NCBI GenBank assembly: GCA_950106755.1
Contig: CATNNA010000010.1
Location: forward strand, 62,001-126,000
Length of the DNA: 64,000 nucleotides
Direction of reading: 5' to 3'
From: Climacium dendroides
Lineage: Eukaryota; Streptophyta; Bryopsida; Hypnales; Climaciaceae
Notes under the pieces: model-generated
Told to the model about the DNA's origin: nothing
What the model saw: the letters and a program-made list of their open reading frames with translations, nothing else
Database searches by the model: none
Shown here: positions 24,095-38,020 of the stretch, piece after piece
Numbering within the stretch: position 1 is the stretch's first letter
Layout of the letters: every line of letters begins with the position of its first letter
Position numbers and translations under genes: made by a program

Positions 24095-25841
24095 GACATG
24101 ATTCCCCGTCAAAACGATATAATTTATCGGTTTGGTTTCTATTAAATACAGCATGATTTTTAGAGTCTCCTTTTTTTAAAACCCATTTCACTTACAAAAG
24201 TGTGGGGAAGCACTAGGGTTCTCTTAAACTTCATTTTTCCATGAATCCTAATTATTTCGAAGATTTGCAACTTATGTGTTATGTTTTCCGACATGATTCT
24301 ACGTCAAAACGCTATAATTTATTGGTTTGGTTTCTATTAAATACAGCATGATTTTTAGAGTCTCCTTTTTTTAAAACCCATTTCACTTACAAAAGTGTGG
24401 GGAAGCAATAGGGGTCTCTTAGACTTCATTCCTCCATGAATCCTAATTATTTCGAAGATTTGCAACTTATGTGTTATGTTTTCCGACATGATTCTACGTC
24501 AAAACGATATAATTTATTGGTTTGGTTTCTATTAAATACAGCATGATTTTTAGAGTCTCCTTTTTTTAAAACCCATTTCACTTGCAAAAGTGTGGGGAAG
24601 CAATAGGGTTCTCTTAAACTTCATTTTTCCATGAATCCTAATTATTTCGAAGATTTGCAACTTATGTGTTATGTTTTCGGACATGATTCCACGTCAAAAC
24701 GATATAATTTATTGGTTTGGTTTCTATTAAATACAGCATGATTTTTAGAGTCTCCTTTTTTTAAAACCCATTTCACTTACAAAAGTATAGGGAAGCACTA
24801 GGGTTCTCTTAAACTTCATTTTTCCATGAATCCTAATTATTTCGAAGATTTGCAACTTATGTGTTATGTTTTCGGACATGATTCCACGTCAAAACGATAT
24901 AATTTATTGGTTTGGTTTCTATTAAATACAGCATGATTTTTAGAGTCTCCTTTTTTTAAAACCCATTTCACTTACAAAAGTGTGGGGAAGCAATAGGGTT
25001 CTCTGAGACTTCATTCCTCCATGAATCCTAATTATTTCGAAGATTTGCAACTTATGTGTTATGTTTTCCGACATGATTCTACGTCAAAACGCTATAATTT
25101 ATTGGTTTGGTTTCTATTAAATACAGCATGATTTTTAGAGTCTCCTTTTTTTAAAACCCATTTCACTTACAAAAGTGTGGGGAAGCAATAGGGTTCTCTT
25201 AAACTTCATTTTTCCATGAATCCTAATTATTTCGAAGATTTGCAACTTATGTGTTATGTTTTCCGACATGATTCTACGTCAAAACGATATAATTTATTGG
25301 TTTGGTTTCTATTAAATACAGCATGATTTTTAGAGTCTCCTTTTTTTAAAACCCATTTCACTTACAAAAGTGTGGGGAAGCAATAGGGTTCTCTTAAACT
25401 TCATTTTTCCATGAATCCTAATTATTTCGAAGATTTGCAACTTATGTGTTATGTTTTCGGACATGATTCCACGTCAAAACGATATAATTTATTGGTTTGG
25501 TTTCTATTAAATACAGCATGATTTTTAGAGTCTCCTTTTTTTAAAACCCATTTCACTTACAAAAGTGTGGGGAAGCACTAGGGTTCTCTTAAACTTCATT
25601 TTTCCATGAATCCTAATTATTTCGAAGATTTGCAACTTATGTGTTATGTTTTCGGACATGATTCCACGTCAAAACGATATAATTTATTGGTTTGGTTTCT
25701 ATTAAATACAGCATGATTTTTAGAGTCTCCTTTTTTTAAAACCCATTTCACTTACAAAAGTGTGGGGAAGCAATAGGGTTCTCTTAGACTTCATTCCTCC
25801 ATGAATCCTAATTATTTCGAAGATTTGCAACTTATGTGTTA

Positions 25842-28571
25842 TGTTTTCCGACATGATTCTACGTCAAAACGATATAATTTATTGGTTTGGTTTCTATTAA
25901 ATACAGCATGATTTTTAGAGTCTCCTTTTTTTAAAACCCATTTCACTTACAAAAGTGTGGGGAAGCAATAGGGTTCTCTTAGACTTCATTCCTCCATGAA
26001 TCCTAATTATTTCGAAGATTTGCAACTTATGTGTTATGTTTTCCGACATGATTCCCCGTCAAAACGATATAATTTATTGGTTTGGTTTCTATTAAATACA
26101 GCATGATTTTTAGAGTCTCCTTTTTTTAAAACCCATTTCACTTACAAAAGTGTGGGGAAGCAATAGGGTTCTCTTAAACTTCATTCCTCCATGAATCCTA
26201 ATTATTTCGAAGATTTGCAACTTATGTGTTATGTTTTCGGACATGATTCCACGTCAAAACGCTATAATTTATTGGTTTGGTTTCTATCAAATACAGCATG
26301 ATTTCTAGAGTCTCCTTTTTTTAAAACCCATTTCACTTACAAAAGTATAGGGAAGCACTAGGGTTCTCTTAAACTTCATTTTTCCATGAATCCTAATTAT
26401 TTCGAAGATTTGCAACTTATGTGTTATATTTTCGGACATGATTCCACGTCAAAACGATATAATTTATTGGTTTCGTTTCTATTAAATACAGCATGATTTT
26501 TAGAGTCTCCTTTTTTTAAAACCCATTTCACTTACAAAAGTATAGGGAAGCAATAGGGGTCTCTTAGACTTCATTTTTCCATGAATCCTAATTATTTCGA
26601 AGATTTGCAACTTATGTGTTATGTTTTCGGACATGATTCCACGTCAAAACGATATAATTTATCGGTTTGGTTTCTATTAAATACAGCATGATTTTTAGAG
26701 TCTCCTTTTTTTAAAACCCATTTCACTTACAAAAGTGTGGGGAAGCACTAGGGTTCTCTTAAACTTCATTTTTCCATGAATCCTAATTATTTCGAAGATT
26801 TGCAACTTATGTGTTATATTTTCGGACATGATTCCACGTCAAAACGATATAATTTATCGGTTTCGTTTCTATTAAATACAGCATGATTTTTAGAGTCTCC
26901 TTTTTTTAAAACCCATTTCACTTACAAAAGTATAGGGAAGCAATAGGGTTCTCTTAAACTTCATTTTTCCATGAATCCTAATTATTTCGAAGATTTGCAA
27001 CTTATGTGTTATGTTTTCGGACATGATTCCACGTCAAAACGATATAATTTATTGGTTTGGTTTCTATTAAATACAGCATGATTTTTAGAGTCTCCTTTTT
27101 TTAAAACCCATTTCACTTACAAAAGTATAGGGAAGCAATAGGGTTCTCTTAAACTTCATTTTTCCATGAATCCTAATTATTTCGAAGATTTGCAACTTAT
27201 GTGTTATGTTTTCCGACATGATTCTACGTCAAAACGATATAATTTATTGGTTTGGTTTCTATTAAATACAGCATGATTTTTAGAGTCTCCTTTTTTTAAA
27301 ACCCATTTCACTTACAAAAGTGTGGGGAAGCAATAGGGTTCTCTTAGACTTCATTCCTCCATGAATCCTAATTATTTCGAAGATTTGCAACTTATGTGTT
27401 ATGTTTTCCGACATGATTCCCCGTCAAAACGATATAATTTATTGGTTTGGTTTCTATTAAATACAGCATGATTTTTAGAGTCTCCTTTTTTTAAAACCCA
27501 TTTCACTTACAAAAGTGTGGGGAAGCAATAGGGTTCTCTTAAACTTCATTCCTCCATGAATCCTAATTATTTCGAAGATTTGCAACTTATGTGTTATGTT
27601 TTCGGACATGATTCCACGTCAAAACGCTATAATTTATTGGTTTGGTTTCTATCAAATACAGCATGATTTCTAGAGTCTCCTTTTTTTAAAACCCATTTCA
27701 CTTACAAAAGTATAGGGAAGCACTAGGGTTCTCTTAAACTTCATTTTTCCATGAATCCTAATTATTTCGAAGATTTGCAACTTATGTGTTATATTTTCGG
27801 ACATGATTCCACGTCAAAACGATATAATTTATTGGTTTCGTTTCTATTAAATACAGCATGATTTTTAGAGTCTCCTTTTTTTAAAACCCATTTCACTTAC
27901 AAAAGTATAGGGAAGCAATAGGGGTCTCTTAGACTTCATTTTTCCATGAATCCTAATTATTTCGAAGATTTGCAACTTATGTGTTATGTTTTCGGACATG
28001 ATTCCACGTCAAAACGATATAATTTATCGGTTTGGTTTCTATTAAATACAGCATGATTTTTAGAGTCTCCTTTTTTTAAAACCCATTTCACTTACAAAAG
28101 TGTGGGGAAGCACTAGGGTTCTCTTAAACTTCATTTTTCCATGAATCCTAATTATTTCGAAGATTTGCAACTTATGTGTTATATTTTCGGACATGATTCC
28201 ACGTCAAAACGATATAATTTATCGGTTTCGTTTCTATTAAATACAGCATGATTTTTAGAGTCTCCTTTTTTTAAAACCCATTTCACTTACAAAAGTATAG
28301 GGAAGCAATAGGGTTCTCTTAAACTTCATTTTTCCATGAATCCTAATTATTTCGAAGATTTGCAACTTATGTGTTATGTTTTCGGACATGATTCCACGTC
28401 AAAACGATATAATTTATTGGTTTGGTTTCTATTAAATACAGCATGATTTTTAGAGTCTCCTTTTTTTAAAACCCATTTCACTTACAAAAGTATAGGGAAG
28501 CAATAGGGTTCTCTTAAACTTCATTTTTCCATGAATCCTAATTATTTCGAAGATTTGCAACTTATGTGTTA
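25842..28571 (+). repeat. Two adjacent 7-monomer repeats of 1365 bp
   Basis: The copies are about 25842-27206 and 27207-28571. The order of tags is the same in both: GATTCTACG, CCCCGTC, CGCTATAATT with CTATCAAAT but the long poly-T tract, TATTTTCGG, CAATAGGGGTCTCTTAGAC followed by TTTTTCC (26551 and 27916), then two TTATCGG units. The step is exactly 1365, seven times 195, so all seven units are of the long class. No difference between copies was seen in the stretches compared. Confidence 0.85.
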
Positions 28572-30850
28572 TGTTTTCGGACATGATTCCACGTCAAAAC
28601 GATATAATTTATTGGTTTGGTTTCTATTAAATACAGCATGATTTTTAGAGTCTCCTTTTTTTAAAACCCATTTCACTTACAAAAGTGTGGGGAAGCAATA
28701 GGGTTCTCTTAAACTTCATTTTTCCATGAATCCTAATTATTTCGAAGATTTGCAACTTATGTGTTATATTTTCGGACATGATTCCACGTCAAAACGATAT
28801 AATTTATTGGTTTCGTTTCTATTAAATACAGCATGATTTTTAGATTCTCCTTTTTTTAAAACCCATTTCACTTACAAAAGTGTGGGGAAGCAATAGGGTT
28901 CTCTTAAACTTCATTTTTCCATGAATCCTAATTATTTCGAAGATTTGCAACTTATGTGTTATGTTTTCGGAAATGATTTCACGTCAAAACGATATAATTT
29001 ATTGGTTTGGTTTCTATCAAATACAGCATGATTTCTAGAGTCTCTTTTGTAAAACCCATTTCAATTGAGAATGTGTGGGGAAGCAATAGGATTCTCTTAA
29101 ACTTCATTTTTCCATGAATCCTAATTATTTCGAAGATTTGCAACTTATGTGTTATGTTTTCGGACATGATTCCACGTCAAAACGATATAATTTATTGGTT
29201 TGGTTTCTATCAAATACAGCATGATTTCTAGAGTCTCTTTTTTAAAACCCATTTCACTTACAAAAGTGTGGGGAAGCACTAGGGTTCTCTTAAACTTCAT
29301 TTTTCCATGAATCCTAATTATTTCGAAGATTTGCAACTTATGTGTTATGTTTTCGGACATGATTCCCCGTCAAAACGATATAATTTATTGGTTTGGTTTC
29401 TATTAAATACAGCATGATTTTTAGAGTCTCCTTTTTTTAAAACCCATTTCACTTACAAAAGTGTGGGGAAGCAATAGGGTTCTCTTAGACTTCTTTCCTC
29501 CATGAATCCTAATTATTTCGAAGATTTGCAACTTATGTGTTATGTTTTCCGACATGATTCTACGTCAAAACGATATAATTTATTGGTTTGGTTTCTATTA
29601 AATACAGCATGATTTTTAGAGTCTCCTTTTTTTAAAACCCATTTCACTTACAAAAGTGTGGGGAAGCAATAGGGTTCTCTTAGACTTCATTCCTCCATGA
29701 ATCCTAATTATTTCGAAGATTTGCAACTTATGTGTTATGTTTTCCGACATGATTCCCCGTCAAAACGATATAATTTATTGGTTTGGTTTCTATTAAATAC
29801 AGCATGATTTTTAGAGTCTCCTTTTTTTAAAACCCATTTCACTTACAAAAGTGTGGGGAAGCAATAGGGTTCTCTTAAACTTCATTCCTCCATGAATCCT
29901 AATTATTTCGAAGATTTGCAACTTATGTGTTATGTTTTCGGACATGATTCCACGTCAAAACGATATAATTTATTGGTTTGGTTTCTATCAAATACAGCAT
30001 GATTTTTAGAGTCTCCTTTTTTTAAAACCCATTTCACTTACAAAAGTGTGGGGAAGCAATAGGGTTCTCTTAGACTTCATTCCTCCATGAATCCTAATTA
30101 TTTCGAAGATTTGCAACTTATGTGTTATGTTTTCCGACATGATTCCCCGTCAAAACGATATAATTTATTGGTTTGGTTTCTATTAAATACAGCATGATTT
30201 TTAGAGTCTCCTTTTTTTAAAACCCATTTCACTTACAAAAGTGTGGGGAAGCAATAGGGTTCTCTTAAACTTCATTTTTCCATGAATCCTAATTATTTCG
30301 AAGATTTGCAACTTATGTGTTATGTTTTCGGACATGATTCCACGTCAAAACGATATAATTTATTGGTTTGGTTTCTATCAAATACAGCATGATTTTTAGA
30401 GTCTCCTTTTTTTAAAACCCATTTCACTTACAAAAGTGTGGGGAAGCACTAGGGTTCTCTTAAACTTCATTTTTCCATGAATCCTAATTATTTCGAAGAT
30501 TTGCAACTTATGTGTTATGTTTTCGGACATGATTCCACGTCAAAACGATATAATTTATTGGTTTGGTTTCTATCAAATACAGCATGATTTTTAGAGTCTC
30601 CTTTTTTTAAAACCCATTTCACTTAAAAAAGTGTGGGGAAGCACTAGGGTTCTCTTAAACTTCATTTTTCCATGAATCCTAATTATTTCGAAGATTTGCA
30701 ACTTATGTGTTATGTTTTCGGACATGATTCCACGTCAAAACGATATAATTTATTGGTTTGGTTTCTATTAAATACAGCATGATTTTTAGAGTCTCCTTTT
30801 TTTAAAACCCATTTCACTTACAAAAGTGTGGGGAAGCAATAGGGTTCTCT

Positions 30851-33383
30851 GAGACTTCATTCCTCCATGAATCCTAATTATTTCGAAGATTTGCAACTTA
30901 TGTGTTATGTTTTCCGACATGATTCTACGTCAAAACGCTATAATTTATTGGTTTGGTTTCTATTAAATACAGCATGATTTTTAGAGTCTCCTTTTTTTAA
31001 AACCCATTTCACTTACAAAAGTGTGGGGAAGCAATAGGGTTCTCTTAAACTTCATTTTTCCATGAATCCTAATTATTTCGAAGATTTGCAACTTATGTGT
31101 TATGTTTTCCGACATGATTCTACGTCAAAACGATATAATTTATTGGTTTGGTTTCTATTAAATACAGCATGATTTTTAGAGTCTCCTTTTTTTAAAACCC
31201 ATTTCACTTACAAAAGTGTGGGGAAGCAATAGGGTTCTCTTAAACTTCATTTTTCCATGAATCCTAATTATTTCGAAGATTTGCAACTTATGTGTTATGT
31301 TTTCGGACATGATTCCACGTCAAAACGATATAATTTATTGGTTTCGTTTCTATTAAATACAGCATGATTTTTAGAGTCTCCTTTTTTTAAAACCCATTTC
31401 ACTTACAAAAGTGTGGGGAAGCACTAGGGTTCTCTTAAACTTCATTTTTCCATGAATCCTAATTATTTCGAAGATTTGCAACTTATGTGTTATGTTTTCG
31501 GACATGATTCCACGTCAAAACGATATAATTTATTGGTTTGGTTTCTATTAAATACAGCATGATTTTTAGAGTCTCCTTTTTTTAAAACCCATTTCACTTA
31601 CAAAAGTGTGGGGAAGCAATAGGGTTCTCTTAGACTTCATTCCTCCATGAATCCTAATTATTTCGAAGATTTGCAACTTATGTGTTATGTTTTCCGACAT
31701 GATTCTACGTCAAAACGCTATAATTTATTGGTTTGGTTTCTATTAAATACAGCATGATTTTTAGAGTCTCCTTTTTCTAAAACCCATTTCACTTACAAAA
31801 GTGTGGGGAAGCAATAGGGTTCTCTTAAACTTCATTTTTCCATGAATCCTAATTATTTCGAAGATTTGCAACTTATGTGTTATGTTTTCGGACATGATTC
31901 CCCGTCAAAACAATATAATTTATTGGTTTGGTTTCTATTAAATACAGCATGATTTTTAGAGTTTCCTTTTTTTAAAACCCATTTCACTTACAAAAGTGTG
32001 GGGAAGCAATAGGGGTCTCTTAGACTTCATTCCTCCATGAATCCTAATTATTTCGAAGATTTGCAACTTATGTGTTATGTTTTCGGACATGATTCCACGT
32101 CAAAACGATATAATTTATTGGTTTGGTTTCTATCAAATACAGCATGATTTCTAGAGTCTCTTTTTTAAAATCCATTTCACTTACAAAAGTGTGGGGAAGC
32201 AATAGGGTTCTCTTAAACTTCATTTTTCCATGAATCCTAATTATTTCGAAGATTTGCAACTTATGTGTTATGTTTTCGGACATGATTCCACGTCAAAACG
32301 ATATAATTTATTGGTTTGGTTTCTATTAAATACAGCATGATTTTTAGAGTCTCCTTTTTTTAAAACCCATTTCACTTACAAAAGTATAGGGAAGCAATAG
32401 GGTTCTCTTAAACTTCATTCCTCCATGAATCCTAATTATTTCGAAGATTTGCAACTTATGTGTTATGTTTTCGGACAGGCTTCCACGTCAAAACGATATA
32501 ATTTATTGGTTTGGTTTCTATTAAATACAGCATGATTTTTAGAGTCTCTTCTTTTTAAAACCCATTTCACTTACAAAAGTATAGGGAAGCACTAGGGTTC
32601 TCTTAAACTTCATTTTTCCATGAATCCTAATTATTTCGAAGATTTGCAACTTATGTGTTATGTTTTCGGACATGATTCCCCGTCAAAACGATATAATTTA
32701 TCGGTTTGGTTTCTATTAAATACAGCATGATTTTTAGAGTCTCCTTTTTTTAAAACCCATTTCACTTACAAAAGTGTGGGGAAGCACTAGGGTTCTCTTA
32801 AACTTCATTTTTCCATGAATCCTAATTATTTCGAAGATTTGCAACTTATGTGTTATGTTTTCCGACATGATTCTACGTCAAAACGATATAATTTATTGGT
32901 TTGGTTTCTATTAAATACAGCATGATTTTTAGAGTCTCCTTTTTTTAAAACCCATTTCACTTACAAAAGTGTGGGGAAGCAATAGGGGTCTCTTAGACTT
33001 CATTCCTCCATGAATCCTAATTATTTCGAAGATTTGCAACTTATGTGTTATGTTTTCCGACATGATTCTACGTCAAAACGATATAATTTATTGGTTTGGT
33101 TTCTATTAAATACAGCATGATTTTTAGAGTCTCCTTTTTTTAAAACCCATTTCACTTGCAAAAGTGTGGGGAAGCAATAGGGTTCTCTTAAACTTCATTT
33201 TTCCATGAATCCTAATTATTTCGAAGATTTGCAACTTATGTGTTATGTTTTCGGACATGATTCCACGTCAAAACGATATAATTTATTGGTTTGGTTTCTA
33301 TTAAATACAGCATGATTTTTAGAGTCTCCTTTTTTTAAAACCCATTTCACTTACAAAAGTGTGGGGAAGCAATAGGGTTCTCT
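30851..33383 (+). repeat. 13-monomer higher-order unit, 2533 bp (U1)
   Basis: The unit starts at the rare tag TCTCTGAGACTTCATT (GAGACT at 30851), in place of TCTCTTAGACTT, and ends at the next copy of that tag at 33384. Inside are CTTTTTCTAAAACC (31771), CCCCGTCAAAACAATATAAT, a 193-class unit with AAAATCC (frame at 32068-32283), GGACAGGCTTCC (about 32476), TCTTCTTTTTAAAA (C at 32551), GGGGTCTC and CACTTGCAAAAG (G at 33158). A private GTTTCCTTTT is near 31963. Compared with the two 14-mer versions it lacks one monomer between 33158 and 33384. Confidence 0.8.
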
Positions 33384-36110
33384 GAGACTTCATTTTTCCA
33401 TGAATCCTAATTATTTCGAAGATTTGCAACTTATGTGTTATGTTTTCCGACATGATTCTACGTCAAAACGCTATAATTTATTGGTTTGGTTTCTATTAAA
33501 TACAGCATGATTTTTAGATTCTCCTTTTTTTAAAACCCATTTCACTTACAAAAGTGTGGGGAAGCAATAGGGTTCTCTTAAACTTCATTTTTCCATGAAT
33601 CCTAATTATTTCGAAGATTTGCAACTTATGTGTTATGTTTTCTGACATGATCTACGTCAAAACGATATAATTTATTGGTTTGGTTTCTATTAAATACAGC
33701 ATGATTTTTAGAGTCTCCTTTTTTTAAAACCCATTTCACTTACAAAAGTGTGGGGAAGCAATAGGGTTCTCTTAAACTTCATTTTTCCATGAATCCTAAT
33801 TATTTCGAAGATTTGCAACTTATGTGTTATGTTTTCGGACATGATTCCACGTCAAAACGATATAATTTATTGGTTTGGTTTCTATTAAATACAGCATGAT
33901 TTTTAGAGTCTCCTTTTTTTAAAACCCATTTCACTTACAAAAGTGTGGGGAAGCACTAGGGTTCTCTTAAACTTCATTTTTCCATGAATCCTAATTATTT
34001 CGAAGATTTGCAACTTATGTGTGATGTTTTCGGACATGATTCCACGTCAAAACGATATAATTTATTGGTTTGGTTTCTATTAAATACAGCATGATTTTTA
34101 GAGTCTCCTTTTTTTAAAACCCATTTCACTTACAAAAGTGTGGGGAAGCAATAGGGTTCTCTTAGACTTCATTCCTCCATGAATCCTAATTATTTCGAAG
34201 ATTTGCAACTTATGTGTTATGTTTTCCGACATGATTCTACGTCAAAACGCTATAATTTATTGGTTTGGTTTCTATTAAATACAGCATGATTTTTAGAGTC
34301 TCCTTTTTCTAAAACCCATTTCACTTACAAAAGTGTGGGGAAGCAATAGGGTTCTCTTAAACTTCATTTTTCCATGAATCCTAATTATTTCGAAGATTTG
34401 CAACTTATGTGTTATGTTTTCGGACATGATTCCCCGTCAAAACAATATAATTTATTGGTTTGGTTTCTATTAAATACAGCATGATTTTTAGAGTCTCCTT
34501 TTTTTAAAACCCATTTCACTTACAAAAGTGTGGGGAAGCAATAGGGGTCTCTTAGACTTCATTCCTCCATGAATCCTAATTATTTCGAAGATTTGCAACT
34601 TATGTGTTATGTTTTCGGACATGATTCCACGTCAAAACGATATAATTTATTGGTTTGGTTTCTATCAAATACAGCATGATTTCTAGAGTCTCTTTTTTAA
34701 AATCCATTTCACTTACAAAAGTGTGGGGAAGCAATAGGGTTCTCTTAAACTTCATTTTTCCATGAATCCTAATTATTTCGAAGATTTGCAACTTATGTGT
34801 TATGTTTTCGGACATGATTCCACGTCAAAACGATATAATTTATTGGTTTGGTTTCTATTAAATACAGCATGATTTTTAGAGTCTCCTTTTTTTAAAACCC
34901 ATTTCACTTACAAAAGTATAGGGAAGCAATAGGGTTCTCTTAAACTTCATTCCTCCATGAATCCTAATTATTTCGAAGATTTGCAACTTATGTGTTATGT
35001 TTTCGGACAGGCTTCCACGTCAAAACGATATAATTTATTGGTTTGGTTTCTATTAAATACAGCATGATTTTTAGAGTCTCTTTTTTTTAAAACCCATTTC
35101 ACTTACAAAAGTATAGGGAAGCACTAGGGTTCTCTTAAACTTCATTTTTCCATGAATCCTAATTATTTCGAAGATTTGCAACTTATGTGTTATGTTTTCG
35201 GACATGATTCCCCGTCAAAACGATATAATTTATCGGTTTGGTTTCTATTAAATACAGCATGATTTTTAGAGTCTCCTTTTTTTAAAACCCATTTCACTTA
35301 CAAAAGTGTGGGGAAGCAATAGGGTTCTCTTAAACTTCATTTTTCCATGAATCCTAATTATTTCGAAGATTTGCAACTTATGTGTTATGTTTTCCGACAT
35401 GATTCTACGTCAAAACGCTATAATTTATTGGTTTGGTTTCTATTAAATACAGCATGATTTTTAGAGTCTCCTTTTTTTAAAACCCATTTCACTTACAAAA
35501 GTGTGGGGAAGCAATAGGGGTCTCTTAGACTTCATTCCTCCATGAATCCTAATTATTTCGAAGATTTGCAACTTATGTGTTATGTTTTCCGACATGATTC
35601 TACGTCAAAACGATATAATTTATTGGTTTGGTTTCTATTAAATACAGCATGATTTTTAGAGTCTCCTTTTTTTAAAACCCATTTCACTTGCAAAAGTGTG
35701 GGGAAGCAATAGGGTTCTCTTAAACTTCATTTTTCCATGAATCCTAATTATTTCGAAGATTTGCAACTTATGTGTTATGTTTTCGGACATGATTCCACGT
35801 CAAAACGATATAATTTATTGGTTTGGTTTCTATTAAATACAGCATGATTTTTAGAGTCTCCTTTTTTTAAAACCCATTTCACTTACAAAAGTATAGGGAA
35901 GCACTAGGGTTCTCTTAAACTTCATTTTTCCATGAATCCTAATTATTTCGAAGATTTGCAACTTATGTGTTATGTTTTCGGACATGATTCCACGTCAAAA
36001 CGATATAATTTATTGGTTTGGTTTCTATTAAATACAGCATGATTTTTAGAGTCTCCTTTTTTTAAAACCCATTTCACTTACAAAAGTGTGGGGAAGCAAT
36101 AGGGTTCTCT
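33384..36110 (+). repeat. 14-monomer higher-order unit, 2727 bp (U2)
   Basis: It has the same tag order as U1, shifted 2532 bp: CTTTTTCTAAAACC at 34303, the AAAATCC unit at 34600-34815, GGACAGG at 35004, CACTTGCAAAAG at 35690. It then has one extra unit before GAGACT at 36111. A one-base deletion (GACATGATCTACG for GACATGATTCTACG) lies near 33650. At 33384 the GAGACTT tag is followed by CATTTTTCC rather than CATTCCTCC, and this is also where U1 lacks a monomer, so an exchange junction lies here. Confidence 0.8.
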
Positions 36111-38020
36111 GAGACTTCATTCCTCCATGAATCCTAATTATTTCGAAGATTTGCAACTAATGTGTTATGTTTTCCGACATGATTCTACGTCAAAACGCTA
36201 TAATTTATTGGTTTGGTTTCTATTAAATACAGCATGATTTTTAGAGTCTCCTTTTTTTAAAACCCATTTCACTTACAAAAGTGTGGGGAAGCAATAGGGT
36301 TCTCTTAAACTTCATTTTTCCATGAATCCTAATTATTTCGAAGATTTGCAACTTATGTGTTATGTTTTCCGACATGATTCTACGTCAAAACGATATAATT
36401 TATTGGTTTGGTTTCTATTAAATACAGCATGATTTTTAGAGTCTCCTTTTTTTAAAACCCATTTCACTTACAAAAGTGTGGGGAAGCAATAGGGTTCTCT
36501 TAAACTTCATTTTTCCATGAATCCTAATTATTTCGAAGATTTGCAACTTATGTGTTATGTTTTCGGACATGATTCCACGTCAAAACGATATAATTTATTG
36601 GTTTGGTTTCTATTAAATACAGCATGATTTTTAGAGTCTCCTTTTTTTAAAACCCATTTCACTTACAAAAGTGTGGGGAAGCACTAGGGTTCTCTTAAAC
36701 TTCATTTTTCCATGAATCCTAATTATTTCGAAGATTTGCAACTTATGTGTTATGTTTTCGGACATGATTCCACGTCAAAACGATATAATTTATTGGTTTG
36801 GTTTCTATTAAATACAGCATGATTTTTAGAGTCTCCTTTTTTTAAAACCCATTTCACTTACAAAAGTGTGGGGAAGCAATAGGGTTCTCTTAGACTTCAT
36901 TCCTCCATGAATCCTAATTATTTCGAAGATTTGCAACTTATGTGTTATGTTTTCCGACATGATTCTACGTCAAAACGCTATAATTTATTGGTTTGGTTTC
37001 TATTAAATACAGCATGATTTTTAGAGTCTCCTTTTTCTAAAACCCATTTCACTTACAAAAGTGTGGGGAAGCAATAGGGTTCTCTTAAACTTCATTTTTC
37101 CATGAATCCTAATTATTTCGAAGATTTGCAACTTATGTGTTATGTTTTCGGACATGATTCCACGTCAAAACGATATAATTTATTGGTTTGGTTTCTATCA
37201 AATACAGCATGATCTCTAGAGTCTCTTTTTTAAAACCCATTTCACTTACAAAAGTGTGGGGAAGCAATAGGGTTCTCTTAAACTTCATTTTTCCATGAAT
37301 CCTAATTATTTCGAAGATTTGCAACTTATGTGTTATGTTTTCGGACATGATTCCCCGTCAAAACAATATAATTTATTGGTTTGGTTTCTATTAAATACAG
37401 CATGATTTTTAGAGTCTCCTTTTTTTAAAACCCATTTCACTTACAAAAGTATAGGGAAGCAATAGGGTTCTCTTAAACTTCATTCCTCCATGAATCCTAA
37501 TTATTTCGAAGATTTGCAACTTATGTGTTATGTTTTCGGACATGATTCCACGTCAAAACGCTATAATTTATTGGTTTGGTTTCTATCAAATACAGCATGA
37601 TTTCTAGAGTCTCTTTTTTAAAACCCATTTCACTTACAAAAGTGTGGGGAAGCAATAGGGTTCTCTTAAACTTCATTTTTCCATGAATCCTATTTATTTC
37701 GAAGATTTGCAACTTATGTGTTATATTTTCGGACATGATTCCACGTCAAAACGATATAATTTATTGGTTTCGTTTCTATTAAATACAGCATGATTTTTAG
37801 AGTCTCCTTTTTTTAAAACCCATTTCACTTACAAAAGTGTGGGGAAGCAATAGGGTTCTCTTAAACTTCATTTTTCCATGAATCCTAATTATTTCGAAGA
37901 TTTGCAACTTATGTGTTATATTTTCGGACATGATTCCACGTCAAAACGATATAATTTATTGGTTTGGTTTCTATTAAATACAGCATGATTTTTAGAGTCT
38001 CCTTTTTTTAAAACCCATTT
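36111..38020 (+). repeat. Start of a third higher-order unit (U3), diverging after 37.1 kb
   Basis: From GAGACT at 36111 to CTTTTTCTAAAACC at 37031 the spacing (920 bp) is that of U1 and U2. After that a different unit follows: the 193-class monomer with GATCTCTAGAG (about 37213), then CCCCGTCAAAACAATATAAT and a CGCTATAATT 193-class unit with CCTATTTATTTCG. The same series occurs 8759 bp downstream at 44870-46780. Confidence 0.75.
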
